Source: CBDCWA01 sp046048295 | GTDB lineage: Bacteria; Pseudomonadota; Alphaproteobacteria; Rhizobiales; Hyphomicrobiaceae | DNA length: 37,582 bases | Assembly (NCBI GenBank): GCA_046048295.1 | Contig: JBJOGJ010000007.1 | Span: forward strand, 1 to 37,582 | Reading direction: 5' to 3' | Shown here: positions 8,817 through 15,656 of the stretch, in pieces | Position numbering within the stretch: the first letter of the stretch is position 1 | How the letters are laid out: each line of letters starts with the position of its first letter | The notes under the pieces: generated by a model | What the model was told of the DNA's origin: nothing | The model's input: the letters and a program-made list of their open reading frames with translations, nothing else | Databases searched by the model: none | Program-made: the position numbers and the translations under genes

Positions 8817-9352
8817 GACGAGCGTCGGTTGAACCAGCGTTCCAGTCTGCGCAACCAGGCCGTCCAGCGCCAACTGCGGGAGGCGCGCATGGCCGCCCGT
8901 TCACGATCAAGCTCGGCGATGCGATCGGCGCGCCGATTGGCTTCGGTATGCAGGGCCTGGAGTTCGGCCCGCAGTGAATCGCCGTCCGCGAGCGCGGACG
9001 TCAGTTTGCCCTGCAGGTCCTTGGTGCGGGCGCGAGCCGCGGTCAGCGCGCTTTCCGTATCCGCCAGTTTTCTCCGGGCCTCCTCCAAGGCGAGGTGCGT
9101 CACGTGCTGCAGGTGCTGCTGATGTTCGACCTGCGCAGCCAGGTCTTTTTGCACGCGGGACAAATGAGCCGCTTCGTCGGCCTTGGCGTCGGCGAGCGTC
9201 TGGGCCTCGGTTACCAAAGTCTCCAAGGCCTTCACCCGCGGAGTCAGGGTGTCGCGCTGGTCCTCCAACTCCATGATGCGGACTTGGGCCAGAATGAGCT
9301 GCTGGCGCAAGAGCTGGGCGTGATTGGCCGGCTGGGCGGGGTCGGACTTCAT
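8813..9352 (-). CDS. Coiled-coil protein of the polysaccharide cluster
   Basis: Predicted 179 residues starting at ATG 9352 (GTG at 9364 is possible). Residues about 20-150 are almost wholly a heptad-rich, Ala/Leu/Glu/Arg-rich coiled coil (LEDQRDTLTPRVKALETL, LAAQVEHQQHLQHVTHL). It ends in a basic aromatic tail ASRSWRWTAWLRRLERWF. Such a SRSWR-x-T tail is often seen at the ends of glycosyltransferases and methyltransferases in O-antigen clusters, where it follows a coiled coil, and probably lies on the membrane. There is no catalytic domain. It sits between a methyltransferase-GT2 fusion and a GT4 enzyme and overlaps the latter by ATGA, so a scaffold or chain-length role in a glycosyltransferase complex is a reasonable inference. 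No family can be named with certainty. Confidence 0.65.
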   Translation of the reverse strand: MKSDPAQPANHAQLLRQQLILAQVRIMELEDQRDTLTPRVKALETLVTEAQTLADAKADEAAHLSRVQKDLAAQVEHQQHLQHVTHLALEEARRKLADTESALTAARARTKDLQGKLTSALADGDSLRAELQALHTEANRRADRIAELDRERAAMRASRSWRWTAWLRRLERWFNRRSS

Positions 9353-9413
9353 CGTCGGGGCCACTCAACCACCGCGGCCGGCCGGTTGTGAAGCCAATAG
9401 TCGGCGCCGCGCC

Positions 9414-10835
9414 TCAGACAAATTTCAACTTCCGCGCGGCAAATGCCACCATCCGGAGCAACAACCAGCCGTGGCTCCAACGGTGGATGTTGGTGGAACC
9501 GTAGGTGCGCTCTTTGTAACGGATCGGGACGTCGGCGATCTTCAGGTTGAGCTTGGCAGCGCCGAACAGGAGATCGAAATCGCCGAAGGGGTCGAAATCG
9601 CCGAAGTAGGCGCGGTTGGCCGCGATCTGATCGTAATGGGCACGGGACACCACCTTGGTGCCGCAGAGGGTGTCCTTGACCGGCTGGCCGAGCAGCCAAG
9701 AGAAGATCAGGCCGAAGACCTTGTTGGCGCAGAGATTGAGAAACTGCATCGCCTCCTCGTTCATCGGGTAAACCAGGCGGCAGCCGTTGGCGAATTCGGC
9801 GCGGCCTGAGGCCAGAACTTCGTAAAACTTGGGCAGTTCTTCCGGCGGCATGGTGAGATCCGCATCAAGGATCATCAGGATATCCCCGGTGGCGGCCGCG
9901 TAGCCGGTGCGCACAGCGTCGCCTTTACCTTGGCCGGGCTGCTGTAGGATCTTGATGACGTGATCGGGGTAGGCGGCCTTGATTCGTTGAATTTCCGCCC
10001 ATGTGTGGTCCGTGGAGTTGCCCTCGACAAAAATGAGTTCGGTGCCGGCGCCCATCTTCGGTGTGCGCAGGACGGCGGCCTCGATGTTGCCGGCCTCGTT
10101 GCGCGCAGGGATAACCACAGAGACGGTTGGCGGGGTATGGCCGCTGCGATCAAGCTTTGGGCTCGCAACCACAAACACGGTCAGACAGAACCATTGCAAC
10201 AGCGGGGCGAGCCAGCGGTTGACCAGTGATTCCAAGCCCAACATTCGCACGGGGAGCAGCAGCCGGGATTGCGAAAAAATCGGCTGCCAGTCGGCCAGCT
10301 GCATGAGGTTGACCACATCGGCGCGGCTCAGCCAGCTGCTCAGCCGCTGATTGGAGCGCAGGCCCAGCCAGCGCGCGAAGACCAACAGTGGTCGCCAGAG
10401 GGAGGAGTAGAAATTGACGATGAGCCGGGTGTCGGCGTGGCTGACCCCGTGCAGCCGTGCCAGCAGTTGCTGCACATCGGCGGCGAGGTTCAGGGTGTCG
10501 GAAACAACGATGTAATCGAAGCGCTCGTCGAGCGTGAGGGCCTCACCGGCCTGCACATGGAATTCACCGTCCGGAACCTTGATTTTCGCGGCATCGATCT
10601 GGCGGGCGGAGAGATCCACGCCGACCTTGCGCCGGGCCTTGATCCCGGCCAGCAGCTCGCCGTTGCCGCAGCCGATTTCCAGCACCGAGGCGTTGGCGGG
10701 AATGAGGAGGTTGTAATAATGCGCCAGCAGGTACCGGTAGCCCTGCGCTGCCCGGTTCAGGGTGACCGGCGCGGCCTCATAAAAGGCACGGATGGAGTCG
10801 ATGTGCTGGCGGGGAATGTCGGCGAGGTCTGACAT
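9414..10835 (-). CDS. Bifunctional SAM methyltransferase - GT2 glycosyltransferase fusion
   Basis: Predicted 473 residues in two parts. Residues 1-225 are a class I methyltransferase: SAM motif I is VLEIGCGNGEL (51-61), then VGVDLSARQID, GEALTL and FDYIVVSDTLN. Residues about 237-473 are a GT2 domain of the dolichyl-phosphate-mannose-synthase type: VSVVIPARNEAGNIE, FVEGNSTDHTW, GQGKGDAVRTGY, DADLTMPPEEL, then GTKVVSRAHY, FGDFDPFGDFDLLFG and KERTYGSTNIHRW. There is no break or stop between the parts. The GT2 half most likely loads or transfers a sugar using a polyprenyl-phosphate acceptor, which fits the GT-C genes nearby that would use such a donor. The methyltransferase substrate is unknown. 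It is the first intact gene of the operon running down to 3982 and begins just after a pseudogene. Confidence 0.85.
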   Translation of the reverse strand: MSDLADIPRQHIDSIRAFYEAAPVTLNRAAQGYRYLLAHYYNLLIPANASVLEIGCGNGELLAGIKARRKVGVDLSARQIDAAKIKVPDGEFHVQAGEALTLDERFDYIVVSDTLNLAADVQQLLARLHGVSHADTRLIVNFYSSLWRPLLVFARWLGLRSNQRLSSWLSRADVVNLMQLADWQPIFSQSRLLLPVRMLGLESLVNRWLAPLLQWFCLTVFVVASPKLDRSGHTPPTVSVVIPARNEAGNIEAAVLRTPKMGAGTELIFVEGNSTDHTWAEIQRIKAAYPDHVIKILQQPGQGKGDAVRTGYAAATGDILMILDADLTMPPEELPKFYEVLASGRAEFANGCRLVYPMNEEAMQFLNLCANKVFGLIFSWLLGQPVKDTLCGTKVVSRAHYDQIAANRAYFGDFDPFGDFDLLFGAAKLNLKIADVPIRYKERTYGSTNIHRWSHGWLLLRMVAFAARKLKFV

Positions 10836-10908
10836 GCGGCAAGGTGCTGTCCCGGATGGACAGGTGACTCAATGAATCCCGCTAGCGGATGTGAAGCCTT
10901 TACTTGGC

Positions 10909-11271
10909 TCACCGCGCACGGATGCCCAGCTTCCACAGAAATTCAATGAACGCGCTCTTTCTGAGGTAACGGATCAGGCGCGGATTCGATTCCAACTATT
11001 CCGGCGATATACGGCGGCCAAAGGTGCGCTCGCGCAACCGGTCGATTTCGTTTTGACCGACCGAATGCATTTGCGCCGAGGTTTTCTGGGCCGAGTGGAT
11101 GCGGAAACAGGCGAGAAAATAGGGCACCCGCACGATCTTCGCCCCGGCAGCCTGAAAACGGAGCAGCAGGTCCCAATCCATCGCAAACCTGAAGGAAGGA
11201 TCGATGCCGCCGACCTTGTCCCAGATGCGCCGGCGCCAGAACAAGGTTTCCTGCGGCACAAAATCATTCAT
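10909..11271 (-). pseudogene. 5'-truncated GT2 glycosyltransferase remnant with an internal stop
   Basis: Reading on the minus strand, an ATG at 11283 inside the palindrome leads into NDFVPQETLFWRRRIWDKVGG, GIDPSFRFAMDWDLLLRF and ACFRIHSAQKTSAQM. This is the C-terminal part of a GT2 enzyme. The whole N-terminal catalytic half, including the donor-binding and DxD parts, is absent. A TAG at 10996-10998 interrupts the frame, but the same frame continues for 28 codons (LESNPRLIRYLRKSAF, WKLGIRAR) to a TGA at 10909-10911, giving a typical end for this family. So the gene was cut at its 5' end at the palindrome and later gained a nonsense change. The space to the next gene (10836-10908) has a small hairpin, six-base stem and five-base loop, at about 10847-10863. 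Confidence 0.8.
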
Positions 11272-11338
11272 GACCGGCCTCAAGTTTTCGAGCCACCCCG
11301 AGAGCTCTCGGGGTGGCTCGAAAACTTGAGGCCGGTCA
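11271..11338. repeat. 68-bp perfect palindrome without a loop, probably two fused IS ends
   Basis: The arms 11271-11304 and 11305-11338 are exact reverse complements, 34 bp each, with no spacer. Each arm begins TGACCGGCCTCAAGTTTTCG and runs inward through a C-rich stretch. The outer ends read TG...CA as in IS3-family termini. The truncated GT2 gene stops exactly at one side and the truncated DUF4143 gene at the other. The outer 15 bases recur at 15369-15383, next to an IS3 transposase tail. The simplest reading is an insertion sequence whose interior was lost, leaving its left and right inverted repeats joined. A transcription terminator is an alternative, since the plus strand continues with T5. 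Confidence 0.85.
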
Positions 11339-11824
11339 CTTTTTCGGCGAAAAATGCTTCGCGAAAGCCGCCATGCCCGGCAACGACTCCCGTCGGCGGC
11401 CGCTTTTCACCTCAATCGCCACGCACGCGTCGCCGCGCCGAAGGACAAAATCGACCTCATGGTTTCGCTCGCGCCAGTAGGTGACATCGAGCGCGGTGCC
11501 GGCGCTGGTGTTCACCAGGTGAGCCCCTACGCAGGTTTCGACCAGGCGCCCCCACTTGTCCCCGTGGCTGCGCACTTCCTCGAAAGTATCCCCGCTTTGG
11601 GCCGACAGCAGGGCCGGGTTGAGCACCTGGAGCTTCGGACTGGATCCCCGCTGCCGCACCTGGCCATGCGAGTATTTCATCAGGCCTGTCACCATGCCGG
11701 CTCCTTTCAGCAGGTCCAGGTAGTGCGCCAAGGTGACGGTGTTGCCGGGTGTCTTGCAGTTGAGAATGGAGACACAGCGGCGGACCAAACAAGCATGCCT
11801 ATAAAGCTCCCGAATCCTGCCCAC
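11336..11824 (-). pseudogene. Remnant of an AAA ATPase with DUF4143 domain
   Basis: The frame encodes the C-terminal DUF4143 part only: LAHYLDLLKGAGMVTGL, QRGSSPKLQVLNPALLSA, WGRLVETCVGAHLVN, YWRERNHEVDFVLRRGD and VAIEVKSGRR. This is the PD-(D/E)xK-like half of a family of about 400 residues. The N-terminal P-loop ATPase domain is missing, and the sequence before LAHYL is garbled compared with the usual family pattern. At the other end AFAKHFSPKK runs straight into the TGA that begins the palindrome, so the last residues are cut off as well. The gene is broken at both ends and should not be functional. The 178 bp upstream (11825-12002) is oddly AT-rich around 11930-11955 and holds no gene I can recognise. 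Confidence 0.8.
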
Positions 11825-12002
11825 CCGGCGTTCGCAACTTCCAGCGGCGATAGAGAATTCGTGCGACGAGGGAGACGGTAATGATCAGACAACACGGGTG
11901 CAGCGTAGGCTGGCAGCGTGCCTTGAGGCAAATACATAGCAATTATTATTTCCGCTCAAGATGCCGGTGGGCGAAACGCCGGCAAGCCGCGTCGGAAGGC
12001 GA

Positions 12003-12494
12003 TCAGACGGGCTGCAGCGTGATCGCGTCGGTGCAAAAGCCCAGGAGCTTGGGGCCGAGCGCGGGTTCGCTCGCGACTGGTTCCGGGAAAGTGCGGTTGA
12101 TGCAAAACTCCAACCTTGCCGGGCCGGATTGGCGCCGGAGGAGGGACGGAGTGACGATGCCCTCGAAGCGGTGGGCGTAAGGAAAATGATCCTGGGGGGC
12201 GGGTTCTAAAATCAAGGGCAGCCGGCAGCCATTTACCCGCAATCTGAACGACTGGATTACCTCATAATCCATTACGGCCAGAACGGTGAAGGAAAGATGC
12301 AGCGGGCGGGCGGCAGCAGTAGGGAGGTAAAGCACGGATTCCGATTCGGGGCCGGTCCAGCAAACGGTCTGCTGGGCCTGGGGAATTCGGATGGGCGGCA
12401 TCCACCCGCGCTCTTGCCTCAGATCCGCCACGGGCAGGCGTTGGGCCGGCGGGAAAAGACAATTTAGTGCGGGCAATGGCTGTGCGATGTTCAC
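12003..12494 (-). CDS. Free-standing copy of the sulfotransferase C-terminal accessory domain
   Basis: Predicted 163 residues from a GTG at 12494; an in-frame TGA seven codons earlier supports this start. The protein aligns along its length with the C-terminal 150 residues of the sulfotransferase just upstream: WTGPESESVLYL against WTGPEPISVLYL, VMDYEVIQSFRLRVNG against VMDYEVITSCQLRVNG, VTPSLLRRQ against LTPSLLQRE, and an identical tail LEFCINRTFPEP...GFCTDA. It has no sulfotransferase or other catalytic motif. The fold looks beta-rich, and a substrate-binding or complex-forming role is an inference. It follows the sulfotransferase by 33 bp and probably shares its transcript. The identical tail is due to an exact 80-bp DNA repeat. 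Confidence 0.7.
   Translation of the reverse strand: MNIAQPLPALNCLFPPAQRLPVADLRQERGWMPPIRIPQAQQTVCWTGPESESVLYLPTAAARPLHLSFTVLAVMDYEVIQSFRLRVNGCRLPLILEPAPQDHFPYAHRFEGIVTPSLLRRQSGPARLEFCINRTFPEPVASEPALGPKLLGFCTDAITLQPV
12025..12104. repeat. 80-bp exact direct repeat, copy 1
   Basis: Identical over 80 bp to 12550-12629, offset 525 bp; the bases on both sides differ (12024 c against 12549 t, 12105 a against 12630 g). It encodes the end of the accessory domain in the small protein. Identity in this block stands against only moderate protein similarity elsewhere in the pair. Confidence 0.95.
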
Positions 12495-12527
12495 GCGGAC
12501 GGCGGCGGAGGTTGCTCAGGACGTTGC

Positions 12528-13892
12528 CTAAATGGCCTGCACTTCGACTGCGTCGGTGCAAAAGCCCAGGAGCTTGGGGCCGAGCGCGGGTTCGCTCGCG
12601 ACTGGTTCCGGGAAAGTGCGGTTGATGCAGAACTCGAGTTTTACAAGGCCGGGTTCGCGCTGAAGCAGGGAGGGCGTGAGCACGGCCGAAAACCGTGCGG
12701 CAAGCGGAAAGGCATCACAGGGCGCCTGTTCCACGGTGGCGGGCACAAACACGCCGTTCACGCGCAGCTGGCACGAAGTGATGACTTCATAGTCCATGAC
12801 GTTGAGCGCACGCCAGGAAACCTGCAATAGTGCGGCCTTTGGCAGGTTCAGATAGAGCACCGAGATCGGCTCCGGCCCGGTCCAGCGCACCCACCGATTC
12901 GAGCCGGGCAACTGCACCGCCTGAAACCAGCCTGTGCCATGAATCACCTCCGACATCGGCAAAATACCCGGCAACGGGGCCGAGACACGGGCCCGCTGCA
13001 GCCGGTAACTCGCCTCCAGTTTTTCGTGAAGACGCCGCCGCCACGTCGGGCTCGGCCGGGCCGCGGACGGCGGTCCACCTGAGCCCGCCGCGGAGTCCGC
13101 GGGATCCTTGAGCCCCAGATCCTGCAACATGGTTTGCCAGCGCCAGTCGAAGATTTCGCGGGCCACCCGGTGCATCCGGCATGCGAGCTGGCTTCGTCGT
13201 TCAATGACCCGGAGCGTGGCCGGTGGCACGGCAGTTTGCCGATGCGCCTTGCTTTGGTTGAGATGCAGGTCGAACCGCCGGGGAGGGAGCACGAAACGAT
13301 GACAGAACAGATCGACGGAGTCCTGCATGCGCTCGGTGAGGCCGAAGTGGTCGGCCAGGGCGAGGGTGCGCAGTGCGCGGGGCAGCATCTGGGATTCATC
13401 GCAGTCGCCGGCGGAGAGAAACTGGGGCTGGATGTTGTGGATCGCATACTCCTGCTGGGGCAATTGCACCCAGTCATGGAAGGACAGCCGCAAGGCGGCC
13501 TGTCTTTGCTGTCGGGCGAAGGCGTCGATCAGGAATTCATGGGCGGTATCCTCCGGCAACTCGCGGAAGTAGTGGTAAGTGGAGAGCAGGCGGCGCACCG
13601 GATCGCGCAGCCAGGTGACCAGGCGGGGCCGGACCGGCAGCAGCTCCAGGAGCGCGAGCCCGAAGTGGCCGGCGAAGAAATCGTAACGGCGCGGGTCCCG
13701 GGCCAGGTCTGTCTTGACCGCCGGCAGGTGAACATGGGGACAAACACGGTCGGGGGCGAAAAGGAAGTTCAGCCACGCCATCAGGCTGGTGCCGCCGGTC
13801 TTGGGAATGTGCAGGAAGTAAAGGACGTCGTCTGGCTTTAACACAGGGTGTAGCGGCGGAGCGAAGTCTGCATGCTGACCAAGCCATGGCAA
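12528..13892 (-). CDS. PAPS-dependent sulfotransferase with C-terminal accessory domain
   Basis: Predicted 454 residues. The 5'-phosphosulfate loop is LHIPKTGGTSLMAW (about 27-40) and the 3'-phosphate motif is VTWLRDPVRRLLSTYHYF; both are typical of the Sulfotransfer_2 group that includes heparan-sulfate and related carbohydrate sulfotransferases. The conserved RRFDLHLNQSKAHR and a helix-rich end of the catalytic domain follow. From about residue 300 a beta-rich module appears (WVRWTGPEPISVLYL, VMDYEVITSCQLRVNG, LEFCINRTFPEPVA). The usual role is transfer of sulfate from PAPS to a hydroxyl of the glycan. The start is uncertain: TTG at 13892 is in frame and near the domain, and no ATG with a ribosome site is seen close by. 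Upstream lies a decayed paralogue, so the gene may have lost its original 5' end. Confidence 0.8.
   Translation of the reverse strand: MPWLGQHADFAPPLHPVLKPDDVLYFLHIPKTGGTSLMAWLNFLFAPDRVCPHVHLPAVKTDLARDPRRYDFFAGHFGLALLELLPVRPRLVTWLRDPVRRLLSTYHYFRELPEDTAHEFLIDAFARQQRQAALRLSFHDWVQLPQQEYAIHNIQPQFLSAGDCDESQMLPRALRTLALADHFGLTERMQDSVDLFCHRFVLPPRRFDLHLNQSKAHRQTAVPPATLRVIERRSQLACRMHRVAREIFDWRWQTMLQDLGLKDPADSAAGSGGPPSAARPSPTWRRRLHEKLEASYRLQRARVSAPLPGILPMSEVIHGTGWFQAVQLPGSNRWVRWTGPEPISVLYLNLPKAALLQVSWRALNVMDYEVITSCQLRVNGVFVPATVEQAPCDAFPLAARFSAVLTPSLLQREPGLVKLEFCINRTFPEPVASEPALGPKLLGFCTDAVEVQAI
12550..12629. repeat. 80-bp exact direct repeat, copy 2
   Basis: Copy of 12025-12104, here encoding the end of the sulfotransferase. 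The two copies are in the same orientation and reading frame, each just before its gene's stop codon. Confidence 0.95.
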
Positions 13893-14099
13893 GCGCCGTC
13901 TCCGAGAAAAATCCGGCCGGCGTGGGCCGAAAAGCCGTGTCTGGGGGCGCCTGGCCCGGGATTCCCGATCCGCGGGCTGGGCGTGGAGCGTGTCCGACAG
14001 CGAGGTGGTCGGTGACGGTATCAGCGGCTACATGGGGTATTGGAACTGGCCTCCTGTGGGTCGTCCACGAGTTTCCACATGTCTGGCTGTCTGTGTCCG
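13893..14099. other. Gene-poor stretch between sulfotransferase and its remnant
   Basis: No convincing gene was found here. On the minus strand one frame stays open from the sulfotransferase remnant through this stretch, but the translation is Pro/Arg-rich and resembles no family. It probably is eroded sequence of the upstream sulfotransferase copy, and may contain the promoter of the sulfotransferase at 12528-13892. No clear -35/-10 pair was seen. Confidence 0.4.
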
Positions 14100-14293
14100 G
14101 CTTGGATTCCGCCGGACCGGCGAGACCCAAATCGAGCAATATGACCTGCCTGTGCCTGGCGAAAATTCGCTGGCCACGCGCTGCATCTGGCAGGCAGGCT
14201 GATTCTGTTGCTCGATGATATGGCGCGTGGCGGACGGCAGGGATGTTTGCCGGTTTGCGCTGCTGTGGTTTAGGTGTAAAGCGAACCGCTTCT
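14100..14293 (-). pseudogene. Decayed, frameshifted sulfotransferase remnant
   Basis: The minus strand encodes KRFALHLNHSSANRQTSLP, ATRHIIEQQNQPACQMQRVAS, matching RRFDLHLNQSKAHRQTAVP, ATLRVIERRSQLACRMHRVAR of the gene at 12528-13892. At GAATTTTCGCC the frame shifts by one base and similarity resumes as FARHRQVILLDLGLAGPAES, matching FDWRWQTMLQDLGLKDPADS. The PAPS-binding N-terminal half and the accessory domain are absent. This is thus the relic of a second sulfotransferase of the same subfamily, placed head-to-tail with the intact one, showing that the gene was once duplicated in tandem. Confidence 0.75.
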
Positions 14294-14435
14294 CAATGAT
14301 TCGGGAAGGGCCGGTGTCACGAAAATGCGGAGCTCCGGTGCCTAGGAAGCTCGCCCGATTGAAACCATGAAAAACGGCGGAACCTTCTCCTTCACCAGCA
14401 ATGCAGAAACCGACTTCTTCGTCACGTTGTTCACC

Positions 14436-14692
14436 ATGCCCGCCACCTCCTATCGCTACCTGACACAAATTACCGGAGTATGCGCCGGACGCATCATCAT
14501 CGGGGCTCCAGCATCGGCGTGCATAATGTCGTGGGCCTGATCGTCAACGGTGCGACCGTGGATGACCTGTGCCGCAGTTTTCCTGACGTGAAACGTTCGC
14601 AGCTTTACGAATGTCTAGCCTACTACGAGGATCACCGGGAAGAGATTGACGCCTTGATCGCCGAGCAGATGACTGACAACGTATCGACCTGA
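14436..14692 (+). pseudogene. DUF433 (antitoxin-like) gene with apparent frameshift
   Basis: From ATG 14436 the frame reads MPATSYRYLTQITGVCAGRIII and then leaves the family pattern. From about 14500 the next frame reads HRGSSIGVHNVVGLIVNG, VDDLCRSFPDVKRSQLYECL and YYEDHREEIDALI to TGA 14692. Joined by one added base near 14493-14505 (repeated ATC followed by CGGGG), this gives an 85-residue DUF433 protein of normal length. DUF433 proteins are small winged-helix proteins, often the antitoxin of a pair with a DUF5615/PIN-like toxin. No such toxin follows: 14693-14739 is too short and downstream is the GT2 remnant. The shift could also be a sequencing error. Confidence 0.65.
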
Positions 14693-14739
14693 AGCCATGG
14701 CTAGTCGCCTTTGTTCAGCATGGTCAACTGGGGCGAGGG

Positions 14740-15402
14740 TCAAGTTTGTGGGATTTCGCAATTAATAGCTGTCTCCACGATGACTAGAGGTTGCTGCTTA
14801 ACCTGAACATAGATCCGGCCAAGATATTCGCCGATAATGCCGAGGAACAAGGCGTTCAAGCAGATGCTGAAAAGCAACAGGATGGTCGTGGTGGCAAAAC
14901 CGCGCGGCCAGTCCTGACCGAATACAAAGCGGGCCACGATGTAGCCAGCGGTCAGGAACACTGTGCCAGCCCCGGCTAAAGCGGCGGCGATGCTCGCAAT
15001 CCGGAGTGGGACGATCGAGTGATTCAAAATGCCGTCGACCGCCAGGTCGAGGAGCTGGCGGAAGGGAAACTTGGTCACGCCGAAGCGGCGGGCGTTGCGT
15101 TCGTAGGGCAGGGGGAACTGGCGGAAGCCCATGGTGGCCGTGGTGCCACGGATGTAGGGGTGCGCATTCCGGTGTTTTTTCAACTCATCGATTACACGCC
15201 GGTCGAGCAGGCGGAAGTCGCCGGCGTCAAGGGGCAGCGGCTCGGGACTGAGGAAATTGATCAGTCGGTAGAAGATGCGCCGGGCACCCTGCATCAACCA
15301 CGATTCCTGACGGGTGGCGCGGATGCCGTAGACGACCGCATAGCCTTCCCGCCAGCGTCGGATGAACTTGACCGGCCTCAAGTCAGAGGTGTTCCTCAGC
15401 AT
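14740..15402 (-). pseudogene. 5'-truncated GtrB/DPM1-type GT2 glycosyltransferase
   Basis: The readable 220 residues begin with sequence from an IS end (MLRNTSDLRP) and then enter the middle of a polyprenyl-phosphate glycosyltransferase: FIRRWREGYAVVYGIRATRQ, LDAGDFRLLDRRVIDEL, HPYIRGTTATMGFRQ, two C-terminal membrane helices and IGEYLGRIYVQVKQQPLVIV. The intact relative at 26787-27821 shows that about 120 N-terminal residues are missing here, including the donor-binding start and the DADLQDPPE motif. The break falls at 15368, right at a TGACCGGCCTCAAGT copy. The remnant keeps an ATG and an open frame, so a membrane fragment might still be made, but catalysis is not expected. Confidence 0.8.
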
Positions 15403-15502
15403 TGCAGACGCCCGCGAAAAGCTTGAGCAATGGCGACACGACTATAATCATTTTCGTCCGCATGGCTCCGAGCCATGCGGCAATCAAAAACCGACCGCTT
15501 AA
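15369..15502 (+). mobile_element. IS3-family remnant: terminal repeat plus transposase OrfB tail
   Basis: Positions 15369-15383 repeat the outer 15 bases of the 68-bp palindrome arm. The plus strand then encodes SEVFLSIADAREKLEQWRHD and YNHFRPHGS, the highly recognisable C-terminus of IS3-family OrfB (rve/DDE integrase core end). After HGS the frame departs from the family and meets TAA at 15500-15502. The rest of OrfB, OrfA and the other terminal repeat are missing. No matching right end could be identified in the 154 bp that follow (15503-15656), which hold no gene. The element interrupted the GT2 gene on its left. Confidence 0.75.
15458..15480. repeat. 10-bp perfect inverted repeat with 3-base loop
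   Basis: Arms 15458-15467 and 15471-15480 are exact reverse complements around CCG. The repeat starts precisely where the IS3 OrfB reading frame loses its similarity (after FRPHGS), as if the strand had folded back during replication or repair. Confidence 0.85.
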
Positions 15503-15656
15503 CCGTTCGAAATCTCAGATCCGCGGTGTCCAATCAAAGAGGGCAGGTCAATCCTTGGGGTTTGATCACCAGCCCACTGTCCGTCAAATCAGGGCAACCC
15601 CAGTGGGACACCATTGGTCACTTACCTCTCGCCTCTCTTTTTCCTCTCTCGAAAAA

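Noticed and set aside
11271..11338. Palindrome as a plain bidirectional terminator
   Set aside because: Stem length, absence of a loop, TG...CA ends, truncated genes on both sides and the repeat at 15369 fit IS ends better. A terminator side effect remains possible because T5 follows on the plus strand.
15503..15656. Right-hand IS terminal repeat after the OrfB tail
   Set aside because: A stretch ending GGTCA near 15620 is faintly like the arm end but matches too few bases to be called.
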